Source: UBA8752 sp964223495 (GTDB taxonomy: Bacteria > Bacteroidota > Bacteroidia > Flavobacteriales_D > Sanyastnellaceae). Taken from it: a DNA stretch of 64,000 bases. The position numbers and the translations under genes are program-made. The stretch is taken from the NCBI GenBank assembly GCA_964223495.1, contig CAXQGL010000056.1, positions 1 through 64,000 of the forward strand, given 5' to 3'. This document shows, in pieces, positions 26,365 to 35,606 of this stretch (its first letter is position 1; every line of letters begins with the position of its first letter). The notes beneath the pieces are model-generated. The model saw only the letters and a program-made list of their open reading frames with translations, was not told the DNA's origin and did not search any database.

Positions 26365-26979
26365 TCAGATATGAAGGCCCATCTCCACGATGGCGCGGAC
26401 GCAGGCGAAACCTGCGAGGAAGCCCAGTGCCAACTCTCCGGGAGTGTGCACGCCCAATCGCATGCGGGACCAGCCTACGAGCCCTGCAAGCATGAATCCC
26501 AGAGGCAATACCTCCTCCAATCCCAAGCGGTGCATCAGGTTGAAGGACCACAGGGCGCCCAATGCCCCCCCTTGAGCCAACAGGTGTATGCTGATCTTCA
26601 CCCAGCGTGTCGCGACCATCGCAGCCCCGAGCGCAATCAGCATGGCGAGAACGAGTGAGAGCAATTCGGTCGGGAGGAATACGCCGGGGCGCGTCAAGGC
26701 GTAATACCCGAGGATCTGATAGAACATCACCACGAGAAAGGGCACCCGGCGCTCGCTGCGGCGGGAGACCTCCAGATCACTGAGTGCACCCCTCCGATGG
26801 AGGACATAAATGGACAATGCGGGCGCCACGGCATTGATCAGCAGGATCGAGGTCACATAGACCATCATGGATGGAGGCAGCTGGAGCCATGGATCCGCGA
26901 ACCACAGTGCGAGAAAGACCATCAGCGGCATCCACAGGGGATGGAACACATAGGAAATGAGCAGGGCCAACCTGTGCAT
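26365..26979 (-). CDS. PAP2-like integral membrane protein
   Basis: A 204-residue protein with about six transmembrane helices. The C-terminal half has KISIHLLAQGG and SRMRLGVHTPGEL, which follow the PAP2 phosphatase pattern SR-x5-H with Glu where Asp is usual; the first PAP2 motif (K-x6-RP) is not evident. It may be a lipid phosphatase or a catalytically weak relative. The start overlaps the rpoN stop by 1 base (TGATG), so the two are co-translated. Confidence 0.7.
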   Translation of the reverse strand: MHRLALLISYVFHPLWMPLMVFLALWFADPWLQLPPSMMVYVTSILLINAVAPALSIYVLHRRGALSDLEVSRRSERRVPFLVVMFYQILGYYALTRPGVFLPTELLSLVLAMLIALGAAMVATRWVKISIHLLAQGGALGALWSFNLMHRLGLEEVLPLGFMLAGLVGWSRMRLGVHTPGELALGFLAGFACVRAIVEMGLHI

Positions 26980-28433
26980 CAGAGCTCCTTGCGCAACCGA
27001 GCCACGGAAATGCCCAATTGTTCCCTGTATTTGGCGACCGTACGCCGCGCAATCTTGTACCCCTTCTCCTGCAGGACCTGCATCAGCTTCTCATCACTCA
27101 GCGGTTTGCGCTTGTCCTCCGCCTCCACCGCCTCCTCCAGGATTTTCTTGACCTCCCGGGTCGACACCTCCTCCCCACTCTCGGTGGTGAGGGACTCACT
27201 GAACAGGGTCTTCAAAAGAAACGTGCCGTATGGCGTCTGGACATACTTGGAGTTGGCCACCCTTGAAACGGTGCTGATATCCATGTTGATCCGCTCGGCC
27301 ACATCCTTCAGTATCATGGGCTTGAGCTCGGTCTCGTCCCCGGTCAGGAAATACGCTTCCTGGATCTGCAGGATGGCCTGCATGGTGACGCGCAAGGTAT
27401 TCTGGCGTTGTTTGATCGCATCGATGAACCACTTGGCCGCATCCACCTTGCGTTTGACGAAGGTGACCGCTTCCTTCTGGGCCCGATCGGGATTCGCCGC
27501 GGCGGCATAGCCTTCCATCATCTCCCGATATTCATTGGAGACCCGGAGCTCCGGTGCATTCCGCCCGTTGATCTGGAGCCGGAGCTCATCGCCCTCGACC
27601 GACACGTGAAAATCCGGCACCACGGCCTGAATGGGCCGGGCATTGTCGCTTCCCGAGTTGCCGGGTTTCGGGTTCAGGCGGGTGATTTCAGCCATGGCTT
27701 CCCGCAAAGCATCCTCCGTCGCCTCCAAGCGTGCGACCAATTTGTCGTAGTGTTTCTTGGTGAACGCCTCGAACTGCTCTTCCAGGATGCGGTGGGCCAG
27801 ATCCAAGGCGGCATTGTCGCCACCCTCCGCGGCCTCCCGCTTCCGATCCACCTGCAGCAGCAGGCATTCCCTCAGGTCTCTTGCCCCAATACCGGCCGGT
27901 TCGAGCTGCTGCACGATTTCAAGGACATCGGCGAGCTCTTCCTCCTCCACCTCCAATCCTTGTCCGAATGCGAGGTCGGAGGAGATGGCGTAAAGGTCCC
28001 GACGCAGGTATCCGGCTTCATCGAGGTTGCCGATGAGAAAGGTGGCGAGCAACCGCTGCCGATCACTCACGGGCCTCAAACCCACCTGTGCCGCCAACCT
28101 TTCCGAGAATGTCTCACCTGCGCCGAAGGCCGTTTCCCGGTCCTCATGTTCAGCATGGTTGTTCACCGCGTAGCGGTATCCCGGTGTGGGGTCATCGAGA
28201 TAGGAATCGAAGTCGAAGTCATCGCGGGTCTCCCCCCGGTCGTCGTCGAGGCCTTCCGCTCCGTCGAAATCCTCTTCTTCCTCGCGTCCCTCTTCCAGGG
28301 CGGGATTGGCCTCCAATTCCTCCTTGATGCGCGCCTCCAGCTCCAACGTGGGCACCTGCAACAGCTTCATCAGCTGAATCTGCTGCGGACTCAGCTTCTG
28401 CTGCAGCTTCTGTTGGAGGCTTTGCTTGAGCAT
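26979..28433 (-). CDS. rpoN: RNA polymerase sigma-54 factor
   Basis: 484 residues. Region I is the Gln/Leu-rich N-terminus (MLKQSLQQKLQQKLSPQQIQ), region II is acidic (about 45-90), followed by the core-binding and helix-turn-helix parts and the RpoN box ARRTVAKYRE near the C-terminus. It directs RNA polymerase to -24/-12 promoters and needs AAA+ activators, none of which is in this window. It is 37 bases from asnS on the same strand. Confidence 0.96.
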   Translation of the reverse strand: MLKQSLQQKLQQKLSPQQIQLMKLLQVPTLELEARIKEELEANPALEEGREEEEDFDGAEGLDDDRGETRDDFDFDSYLDDPTPGYRYAVNNHAEHEDRETAFGAGETFSERLAAQVGLRPVSDRQRLLATFLIGNLDEAGYLRRDLYAISSDLAFGQGLEVEEEELADVLEIVQQLEPAGIGARDLRECLLLQVDRKREAAEGGDNAALDLAHRILEEQFEAFTKKHYDKLVARLEATEDALREAMAEITRLNPKPGNSGSDNARPIQAVVPDFHVSVEGDELRLQINGRNAPELRVSNEYREMMEGYAAAANPDRAQKEAVTFVKRKVDAAKWFIDAIKQRQNTLRVTMQAILQIQEAYFLTGDETELKPMILKDVAERINMDISTVSRVANSKYVQTPYGTFLLKTLFSESLTTESGEEVSTREVKKILEEAVEAEDKRKPLSDEKLMQVLQEKGYKIARRTVAKYREQLGISVARLRKEL

Positions 28434-28470
28434 GTCCTCAATATAACGCCGGAGCAGGCGTGCTTCGCAT

Positions 28471-29901
28471 TCAGAATTCCGCGTTCTGCGGAGTCCGGGG
28501 GAACGGAATGACGTCCCGGATGTTCGTCATGCCCGTAGCAAACATCACCAACCGCTCAAAGCCGAGGCCGAAACCGGCGTGGGGCGCCGTGCCGAAGCGG
28601 CGCGTATCGAGGTACCACCACACGTGGTCCTCCGGGATGTTGAAGTCCGCGCACTTCTGCTGGAGCACCTCCAGCCGCTCCTCCCTTTGGCTGCCCCCGA
28701 CGAGTTCACCGATGCCCGGCACGAGGACATCCATGGCGGCCACGGTCTTCCCGTCCTCGTTCGCCCGCATGTAGAAGGCCTTGATGGCGGCGGGGTAGTC
28801 GGACAGGATGACCGGCTGCTTGAAGTGCTTCTCCACCAACCAGCGCTCATGCTCGCTCTGCAGATCCACTCCCCACTCGACGGGATACTTGAATTTCTTC
28901 TTCTTGAAGGGCTTGGAATTGCGGAGCAGGTCGATGGCCTCGGTGTAGGTGATCCTGATGAAGGGATTCTCCGTCACGAACCTCAACCGATCGATGAGGC
29001 CCATTTCGTTGCGCTGGTCCTGGGGGAGCTGCTTCTCGGCGTCCGCCTCCCTCTTGGCCAGGAATTCCAACTCGGGTCGGAACCGCTCCAGGACACGGTT
29101 CAGGACGAAGCGCAGGCAGTCCTCCGCCAGGTCCATATTATCGTGAAGGTCGTTGAAGGCGACCTCGGGCTCGATCATCCAGAATTCCGCAAGGTGGCGG
29201 GAGGTGTTGCTGTTCTCGGCGCGGAAGGTGGGGCCGAAGGTGTAGACCTTGCCCAAGGCCATGGCCCCGAGCTCCGCCTCGAGCTGACCGCTCACGGTCA
29301 GATTGGACGGCTTTCCGAAAAAATCCGCGTCATGGTCTACCCCACCCTCCTCCGTCCTCGGCACGTTTTCGAGATCGAGGGTCGTCACCTGGAACATCTC
29401 TCCAGCACCCTCCGCGTCACTGCCCGTGATGATGGGGGTGTGCAGCATGTGGAATCCAGCCTGGTCGAAGTACTCGTGGATGGCATACTGCAGGCCATGG
29501 CGCAGTCGGAATACCGCGTTGAATGTGCTCGTCCGGAACCTGAGGTGGGCCTTTTCCCTGAGAAATTCCATCGTGTGGCGCTTCATCTGGATGGGGTACA
29601 CATCCGGATCGGCATCGCCGAGGACTTCGAGCTCCCCGACTTCCACCTCGGTCAACTGGCCCTTCCACTGGCTTTCCACGAGGGTCCCGACTGCACGAAC
29701 CGCAGCCCCCGTCGTCAACCGCTTCAGCAAGGCATCGTCGGTGTCCTCCCGGTTCACGACCAATTGAAGGTTGGCCAGACTCGAGCCGTCGTTGATCGAG
29801 AGGAACTGGTCGTTTCGGAATGTGCGGACCCATCCGCACACCGTCACTTCCTGACCCACGAGGGTCGTTTCGAGCAGTTGGGAAATCGTATGGCGCTTCA
29901 C
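28471..29901 (-). CDS. asnS: Asparaginyl-tRNA synthetase
   Basis: 476 residues, class II synthetase. An OB-fold anticodon-binding domain (about 17-110, VCGWVRTFRNDQFLSIND) precedes the catalytic core with motif 2 around FGPTFRAENSNTSRHLAEFW and motif 3 GFGLGFERLVMF at the C-terminus. The RAENSNTxRHL form and overall length favour Asn over Asp specificity. Confidence 0.94.
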   Translation of the reverse strand: MKRHTISQLLETTLVGQEVTVCGWVRTFRNDQFLSINDGSSLANLQLVVNREDTDDALLKRLTTGAAVRAVGTLVESQWKGQLTEVEVGELEVLGDADPDVYPIQMKRHTMEFLREKAHLRFRTSTFNAVFRLRHGLQYAIHEYFDQAGFHMLHTPIITGSDAEGAGEMFQVTTLDLENVPRTEEGGVDHDADFFGKPSNLTVSGQLEAELGAMALGKVYTFGPTFRAENSNTSRHLAEFWMIEPEVAFNDLHDNMDLAEDCLRFVLNRVLERFRPELEFLAKREADAEKQLPQDQRNEMGLIDRLRFVTENPFIRITYTEAIDLLRNSKPFKKKKFKYPVEWGVDLQSEHERWLVEKHFKQPVILSDYPAAIKAFYMRANEDGKTVAAMDVLVPGIGELVGGSQREERLEVLQQKCADFNIPEDHVWWYLDTRRFGTAPHAGFGLGFERLVMFATGMTNIRDVIPFPRTPQNAEF

Positions 29902-29979
29902 GTGGTCTCTTTTTGTGGGATTGGGCTCAGATCAAAGACGCTCGACATCCATTTGAATGCGGTGCAAAGATGCGTCGGA

Positions 29980-30678
29980 TCACGCCTCCATGGGTTGCTG
30001 CATCTCGTCATTCGCCACGACACCGTCCCGCAGTCGGACCACCCTGTGGGCGTGGGCTGCAATGTCCTCCTCATGGGTCACGATGATGACGGTATTCCCC
30101 GCCGCGTGGATCTCCTCGAACAGCGCCATGATCTCGATGGAAGTCTTCGTATCGAGGTTGCCCGTCGGTTCGTCCGCCAACAAAAGATCGGGCCGGTTCA
30201 CCAGCGCCCGGGCCACGGCCACCCTTTGCCGCTGTCCTCCTGAAAGTTCATTCGGACGGTGGTTCATGCGGTCCCCCAACCCGACCTGCTCCAACACCTC
30301 ACTCGCCCGCTCCATCCGTTCGTTGCGGCCCATACCGGCATACACCATCGGCAGTGCCACATTCTCCAGGGCGGTGTATCTGGGCATCAGATTGAAGGTC
30401 TGGAAAACAAAGCCGATCCGGCGATTCCGAATGTCTGCCAGGGCGTCGTCATCCAATGTCCCCACATCTTCGCCGGCCAGGTTGTACCGACCTGAAGTGG
30501 GGGTGTCCAAGCAACCCAACATGTTCATGAGCGTTGACTTTCCAGATCCCGATGGCCCCATCAACGCGGTATACTCCCCTTGCTCGACCCGAAGGGTCAG
30601 CCCCCTCAACGCATGGACCTGCTGTTGCCCGACCTGGTAGGTTTTCCAGACATCATGGACCTGAATCAACGCGGACAT
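29980..30678 (-). CDS. ABC transporter ATP-binding protein (MacB/LolD type)
   Basis: 232 residues. Walker A MGPSGSGKST (about 40-49), Q-loop FVFQTFNLMP, signature NELSGGQRQRVAVARAL, Walker B LLLADEPTGNLD, and H-loop VTHEEDIA. The sequence DEPTGNLDTKTS is characteristic of the MacB/LolD/FtsE group, which power extraction of lipoproteins, antibiotics or peptides through separately encoded permeases. No permease is adjacent. Divergent from the anchor-L gene. Confidence 0.92.
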   Translation of the reverse strand: MSALIQVHDVWKTYQVGQQQVHALRGLTLRVEQGEYTALMGPSGSGKSTLMNMLGCLDTPTSGRYNLAGEDVGTLDDDALADIRNRRIGFVFQTFNLMPRYTALENVALPMVYAGMGRNERMERASEVLEQVGLGDRMNHRPNELSGGQRQRVAVARALVNRPDLLLADEPTGNLDTKTSIEIMALFEEIHAAGNTVIIVTHEEDIAAHAHRVVRLRDGVVANDEMQQPMEA

Positions 30679-30803
30679 GCGGCCAAGTTAGGTGGCAACC
30701 TGCGGATGATGGAATGGCTCGCAGAGAATCGCGGCCTCGGCACTCAGTTCCATTCCTCCCTATTTTGCCGGTTGAACGTCCCTCTGGCAATACCGAATCC
30801 TGC

Positions 30804-32948
30804 ATGAACCCCCGAATCCTCCTGCTGCTCACCATGTTCGTGACGGGTCTGGTCCTTCCGGCCCAGGTCACGGTGACCAGTGGTTTTACCCCCGAACAGT
30901 ACATCAATGATGTCCTGCTCGGGGCCGGTGTGGAAGCGACCAACATCCAATACACCGGAAGTCCGGTCCAGATTGGCGAAATCACTGGATTCAACATCGA
31001 TGAGTTTCCCATCGAACAGGGCCTCATCCTCAGCACGGAAGTGGCCGCAAACCCCGCCAACATCAACGGGGGTTGCCTCGAAGACATCATCGACGATGGA
31101 CAGGAGGTGTCCGGCGACCCCGACCTGTTGGACATCGCCAACAGTGTGCCGCCCCTGATCGGCCAGAACTTCAATGTGAGCAGCGTCAACGACCTCTGCA
31201 TCATCGAATTCGATTTCGAAGCAACGGGCGACTCCATCTCCTTCAACTATGTGTTCGGGTCGGATGAATACCTCGAATGGGTCAATTCCGCCTTCAACGA
31301 CATTTTCGGTTTCTTCCTCAGCGGTCCCGGCATCGATGGCCCTTACCTCGATGATGCGGTGAACCTGGCGGAAGTGCCCGGCTCAGACCCCCAATTGCCC
31401 ATCACCATCAGCTCGGTCAACAATGCCATCAACGGTGATTTCTATATCGACAACCCGGGCAACAACATCATCTGCCAGGACGGCTACACAGTCAAGATGG
31501 AAGCCAAGAGCGCCGTCATCTGCGGCGAGGTGTACCACATCCGGTTGGCCATCGCGGACGGTACCGACACCGCGCTGGAGTCCATCGTGATCCTCGAGGC
31601 GGGTTCCTTCCAATCCAACGGCGCCGAGATCGAGGCGTCGGCCAGCATTGGGGATGCCCCGGTATTCCTCGGCGATACCGTGGTCGTGGAAGGATGCAAC
31701 GAGGCTGCATTCACCGTCATCCGTCCGGTCACCACTTTCCAGGATACACTCGAGCTGTTCATCTCGGGTACTGCGGAAGAAGGGGTGGACTTCGAGGTCA
31801 TCGACACGGCCATCATCATGGAGGTCGGACAGAGTGAACAGCAGATTCCACTCATCGTGCTGAATGACAATACCGCTGAAGGCCCTGAAACCGTCACCCT
31901 CGAGTACCTGTACGTGAACCTGTGTGGTGATACTTCGCTGGTGGGGGCCACCCTGGTCATCCAAGATCCCGAACCCCTTGAGGTGCAGGTTCCGGACGAG
32001 GTGGCCCTGTGCCCTCCTGTGAACATCAACTCCGTCGTCACATCGGGATATGCACCATACGGCTACAATTGGAGCACCGGTGACACCACATCCGGCATCA
32101 ACTATACCGGAACCGATCCAACGATGATCACCTTGACGGTCATGGACGTTTGCGGAGACTCCATCATCATTCCGATTGACCTGGTCAATCCGACGCCGTT
32201 GAACGTGGAGATCCTTCAGCTCAATGACCCCTATTGTCCTGGAGATCCCGTCACCTTGGGCACCCAGGCCATTTCCGGAAGCGGTCAGGTGGATTGGGAT
32301 TGGTCGCCCAATGTCAACAGTTCCGATGGCGGCACGGCCAATGTCAGTCCGAGTGCCGACGAGGAGTTCACGGTGAGTGCCGAGGATGCATGCGGCCAGA
32401 CCGACGAGGCCTCCTGGATCGTGGAGGTTCCCGATTATGATCCCATCGTCAGTGAGGATGTGACCTTCTGCCTATACCAGACCGGCGTACTCGGTGTGGA
32501 TGGTGGCAGCCTGCTGTACACCTTCTCCGGCCTCGATGGTACGCCCCTGAACCAAGAAACGGACTCCACCGTGGTCTTCACGAATGGGACAGGCAGCATG
32601 TATGTGGGGGGCAGCAATACCACCACGACCGTGGTCATCACGGACGAATGTGGCACCAGCATCAATGTGGACGTCACCTCCGAAGCCTGCGAGACCATTG
32701 TTCCCAACATCTTCACGCCAAACAACGACGGAGAGAATGACCGCTTCGTCATCGAAGGCATCGAAGGGTACCCCGGCAGCAGTGTGACGGTATTCAATCG
32801 CTGGGGCGGCAAGGTGTATTCCGACCCTGATTACGACTCCACCTGGGACGCGCAGGGCTGCTCGGACGGAACGTATTACTACATCTTCGACAGAAGTGAT
32901 GGCATGACCTTCCGCGGGACAATACAGATCCTGAGGGAACGCCAATAA
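30804..32948 (+). CDS. Choice-of-anchor L surface protein with gliding-associated (CHU_C) C-terminus
   Basis: About 714 residues. Signal peptide 1-20. Residues about 25-270 are a choice-of-anchor L domain (TPEQYINDVLLGAG and FGSDEYLEWVN...FGFFLSGPG). A Calx-beta-like stretch follows (about 280-390), then PKD/SprB-like segments (YGYNWSTGDTT). The last 85 residues read IVPNIFTPNNDGENDRF and VTVFNRWGGKVY with a final RGTIQILRE, the CHU_C type B secretion signal of the T9SS. Probably a cell-surface or released adhesin. The ATG at 30804 gives the signal peptide. Confidence 0.92.
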   Translation: MNPRILLLLTMFVTGLVLPAQVTVTSGFTPEQYINDVLLGAGVEATNIQYTGSPVQIGEITGFNIDEFPIEQGLILSTEVAANPANINGGCLEDIIDDGQEVSGDPDLLDIANSVPPLIGQNFNVSSVNDLCIIEFDFEATGDSISFNYVFGSDEYLEWVNSAFNDIFGFFLSGPGIDGPYLDDAVNLAEVPGSDPQLPITISSVNNAINGDFYIDNPGNNIICQDGYTVKMEAKSAVICGEVYHIRLAIADGTDTALESIVILEAGSFQSNGAEIEASASIGDAPVFLGDTVVVEGCNEAAFTVIRPVTTFQDTLELFISGTAEEGVDFEVIDTAIIMEVGQSEQQIPLIVLNDNTAEGPETVTLEYLYVNLCGDTSLVGATLVIQDPEPLEVQVPDEVALCPPVNINSVVTSGYAPYGYNWSTGDTTSGINYTGTDPTMITLTVMDVCGDSIIIPIDLVNPTPLNVEILQLNDPYCPGDPVTLGTQAISGSGQVDWDWSPNVNSSDGGTANVSPSADEEFTVSAEDACGQTDEASWIVEVPDYDPIVSEDVTFCLYQTGVLGVDGGSLLYTFSGLDGTPLNQETDSTVVFTNGTGSMYVGGSNTTTTVVITDECGTSINVDVTSEACETIVPNIFTPNNDGENDRFVIEGIEGYPGSSVTVFNRWGGKVYSDPDYDSTWDAQGCSDGTYYYIFDRSDGMTFRGTIQILRERQ

Positions 32949-32965
32949 CGGCTCCGACATAGGTC

Positions 32966-34477
32966 TCAGCCGACCAAAAGGGTGCTGCCCGTCATCTGGG
33001 CAGGCACATCCAATTCCATCAGGTCGAGTATGGTCGGTGCCACATCGGCGAGGATGCCGTCCCGCACAGACTTTCCTTCCGTACCCATGGCGATGACCGG
33101 CACCAAGTTCGTGGTATGGGCGGTATGGGGGGTGCCATCGGGATTCCGGGCCAGCTCCGCATTTCCATGATCGGCAATCACGACGAAGGCATATCCGGCA
33201 TTCCTTCCTGCCTCGAGTACCCTTGACAATTGTCGGTCCGTCTCTTCGCAGGCCTTGACCACAGCCTGGAAGACCCCGGTATGGCCCACCATATCCGGGT
33301 TGGCGAAATTGAGACAGACGAAATCAGGAGCAGCCTCCGAGGACATGGCCTTGATGGCCGCATCCGCCACTCCAGAAGCGCTCATTTCCGGTTGCAGGTC
33401 ATAGGTGGCCACCTTGGGAGATGGCGCCACGGCCCTGCGCTCACCCGGGAATTCCGCCTCTCGACCTCCGCTGAAGAAAAAGGTGACGTGGGGGTATTTC
33501 TCCGTCTCCGCCAAACGCAATTGCGTCCCACCGGCCTCGGCGACCGTCTCGCCCAAGGTCATCTCCAGATTGGGTTTGTCGTAGAGGACTTCGACACCCC
33601 TGAATCGGTCGTCGTAGTTCGTCATCGTCACATAGTGCAGCTCCAAGGGGGACATGCCCTCGTCGGGAATGGCCTCCTGTGTCAGTGCGGTCGTGATCTG
33701 CCGGCACCGGTCCGTCCGGAAATTGAAGCACAGCACCACATCCCCCGGTCTGATCTTTCCATCCACGCCGCTGATGACGGCGGGCTCGACGAATTCGTCG
33801 GTTGTACCTCCAGCATAAGAGGCCTCCATGACCGCAGCGGCACTCTCGAAGGCAGCACCTTCGCCGTGGACCAACGCCCGATAAGCCTTCGCGATGCGCT
33901 CCCAACGCTTATCGCGATCCATGGCCCAATACCGGCCGCATACGGTCGCAATGGATGCTCCTGTTTCAGTGCACACGGATTCCAAGTCTTCGAGGTAGCC
34001 CGCCCCGAGCTCCGGTGCCGTATCCCGTCCATCCGTGAAGGCGTGGACCACCACATCGGGCACACCGGCATCAGCCGCAATCCTGAGCAGCGCATGCAGG
34101 TGGGCTTGTTGGCTGTGGACCCCACCCTGACTGACGAGCCCCATGAGATGCAGCCGCTTGCCGTTTGGCCTTGCCGCTTCGAGGGCATCGAGGAGCACCT
34201 GCTCGGTGGCGAGTGATCCGTCCGCCAAGGCCCTGTCGATGCGCAGGAGGTCTTGGTAAACCACGCGCCCGGCCCCGATATTCAGGTGGCCCACCTCACT
34301 GTTGCCCATCTGGCCCTCAGGCAGCCCCACCACCTCACCATGGGTCGTCAGACTGGCATGGGGGAAATCATTCATCAATCCGTCGAAGCAAGGGGTGGAG
34401 GCCACGTGGACCGCATTGTTGTGGTCGGGTTGACCGAAACCCCATCCGTCGAGGATGATGAGCGCCGTCTTCTTCAT
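32966..34477 (-). CDS. gpmI: 2,3-bisphosphoglycerate-independent phosphoglycerate mutase
   Basis: 503 residues, interconverting 3- and 2-phosphoglycerate in glycolysis. Metal-binding DGWGFG at the N-terminus, phospho-Ser region MGNSEVGHLNIGAG (about 57-70), HAFTDGRDT, and the C-terminal VIADHGNAE metal site are all present. Length matches the family. Preceded by the methyltransferase gene 49 bases away on the same strand. Confidence 0.96.
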   Translation of the reverse strand: MKKTALIILDGWGFGQPDHNNAVHVASTPCFDGLMNDFPHASLTTHGEVVGLPEGQMGNSEVGHLNIGAGRVVYQDLLRIDRALADGSLATEQVLLDALEAARPNGKRLHLMGLVSQGGVHSQQAHLHALLRIAADAGVPDVVVHAFTDGRDTAPELGAGYLEDLESVCTETGASIATVCGRYWAMDRDKRWERIAKAYRALVHGEGAAFESAAAVMEASYAGGTTDEFVEPAVISGVDGKIRPGDVVLCFNFRTDRCRQITTALTQEAIPDEGMSPLELHYVTMTNYDDRFRGVEVLYDKPNLEMTLGETVAEAGGTQLRLAETEKYPHVTFFFSGGREAEFPGERRAVAPSPKVATYDLQPEMSASGVADAAIKAMSSEAAPDFVCLNFANPDMVGHTGVFQAVVKACEETDRQLSRVLEAGRNAGYAFVVIADHGNAELARNPDGTPHTAHTTNLVPVIAMGTEGKSVRDGILADVAPTILDLMELDVPAQMTGSTLLVG

Positions 34478-34526
34478 TTCGGCGCGAAGGTACCGCGTCC
34501 GATGCCGCCGATGAAGCCGCAGGAAA

Positions 34527-35357
34527 TCAAGCCCTTTGCCACCATTTGGGTCTCATCGTGGCCCCGGTCGGTCTGTGCAGGCCGGGTCGGATCCAGATGC
34601 CCATGCGGAACAGATCGAGCGACGCCGCGCCCGGCCAAGCGCACAGCTCACGCCATGCCCGGAACATGTCCCTGGACCAACGGATGTCGTCGATGATGAC
34701 GTAGGCATCAGGGGCCAGTGCGGACTGAAGGGACCGAATCTGCTCCAGAAGGACCTCCCCCTCGTGGCGCCCATCAATGAAGACCACATCGAATTGTGGG
34801 CCGCCCTCCAGCACCATGGGCAGCGTTTTCGAGAATGGCCCGGATTCGATGCGCACCACCTTGCCTTGTTCAACATGTCTGGACAGACGGGACCGTGTGA
34901 TTCCTGCGAGCACCTCGCTTCCTTCGAGCCCCCAGTATTCACTGCCTTCACATGCGCCTGAAAGCAGGTGATCCGCCCCGGCGCCGAGACAGGTACCCAA
35001 TTCCAAAATTCGGATTGCTCCTCCACGCCATTCCGACACTGCGCGGGTGGCACCCGACAACCACCGGCCCTTGCGCGCGTCCGAGGATGCTGTGGCCGCG
35101 AGGTCGGCGACCGCGGTCCAGCGCATCCGCCCCTCATCTGATGCACCAGCCCCGAAATCCCGCCACTCCAGCAGGGTCCTATCCGCCCTGACCCTCTTCT
35201 CCGCAAGTCCGATATCCAAGGCCCTGACATCAGACCCGGATGTGGCCCAGCAACCCAGAAATGGCGGGAATTCAGCTCCGTCCTGAGCATGGATTGGCAA
35301 AGACCACCAGCCGGCGACCCAACGTAACCACCCAAGAATTCCCGAAGTGCGCTCCAT
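34527..35357 (-). CDS. Class I SAM-dependent methyltransferase
   Basis: 276 residues. The SAM-binding motif I reads IRILELGTCLGAG (about 115-127), with motif II-like FDVVFIDGRHEGEV (about 187-200) and YVIIDDIRWS (about 220-229), as in Methyltransf_24-type enzymes. The N-terminal 60 residues are poorly conserved-looking, so the true start may be further in. A second open frame over the same bases is a shadow. Substrate unknown. Confidence 0.82.
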   Translation of the reverse strand: MERTSGILGWLRWVAGWWSLPIHAQDGAEFPPFLGCWATSGSDVRALDIGLAEKRVRADRTLLEWRDFGAGASDEGRMRWTAVADLAATASSDARKGRWLSGATRAVSEWRGGAIRILELGTCLGAGADHLLSGACEGSEYWGLEGSEVLAGITRSRLSRHVEQGKVVRIESGPFSKTLPMVLEGGPQFDVVFIDGRHEGEVLLEQIRSLQSALAPDAYVIIDDIRWSRDMFRAWRELCAWPGAASLDLFRMGIWIRPGLHRPTGATMRPKWWQRA

Positions 35358-35383
35358 GCCTGCAATTTCGCCTATGCATTGCC

Positions 35384-35391
35384 TATTTTTG
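35384..35391 (+). promoter_or_regulatory. -7 promoter box for tRNA-Val
   Basis: TATTTTTG followed by C matches TAnnTTTGY and lies 11 bases before the tRNA 5' end. Confidence 0.55.
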
Positions 35392-35402
35392 CGCCGTCTT
35401 CA

Positions 35403-35477
35403 GGGCGGTTAGCTCAGCTGGTTCAGAGCACCTCGTTTACACCGAGGGGGTCGGGGGTTCGAGTCCCTCACCGCCCA
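35403..35477 (+). tRNA. tRNA-Val (anticodon TAC)
   Basis: A 75-nt tRNA. Acceptor GGGCGGT pairs with ACCGCCC, discriminator A. The anticodon loop TTTACAC is closed by CCTCG/CGAGG and gives TAC. T-loop GTTCGAGTC. CCA is not encoded. Confidence 0.95.
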
Positions 35478-35606
35478 CTTCTATTCCTCTCGATTGATGT
35501 AACCGGGTGCCTCGAAACGCCACATTCCTAGGCATTCCCTCTCCATTTGCTATATTTAAGGTGAGCATATAAGCCGCCTCGATAGGGCACAGAATCGAAG
35601 CAGAAC

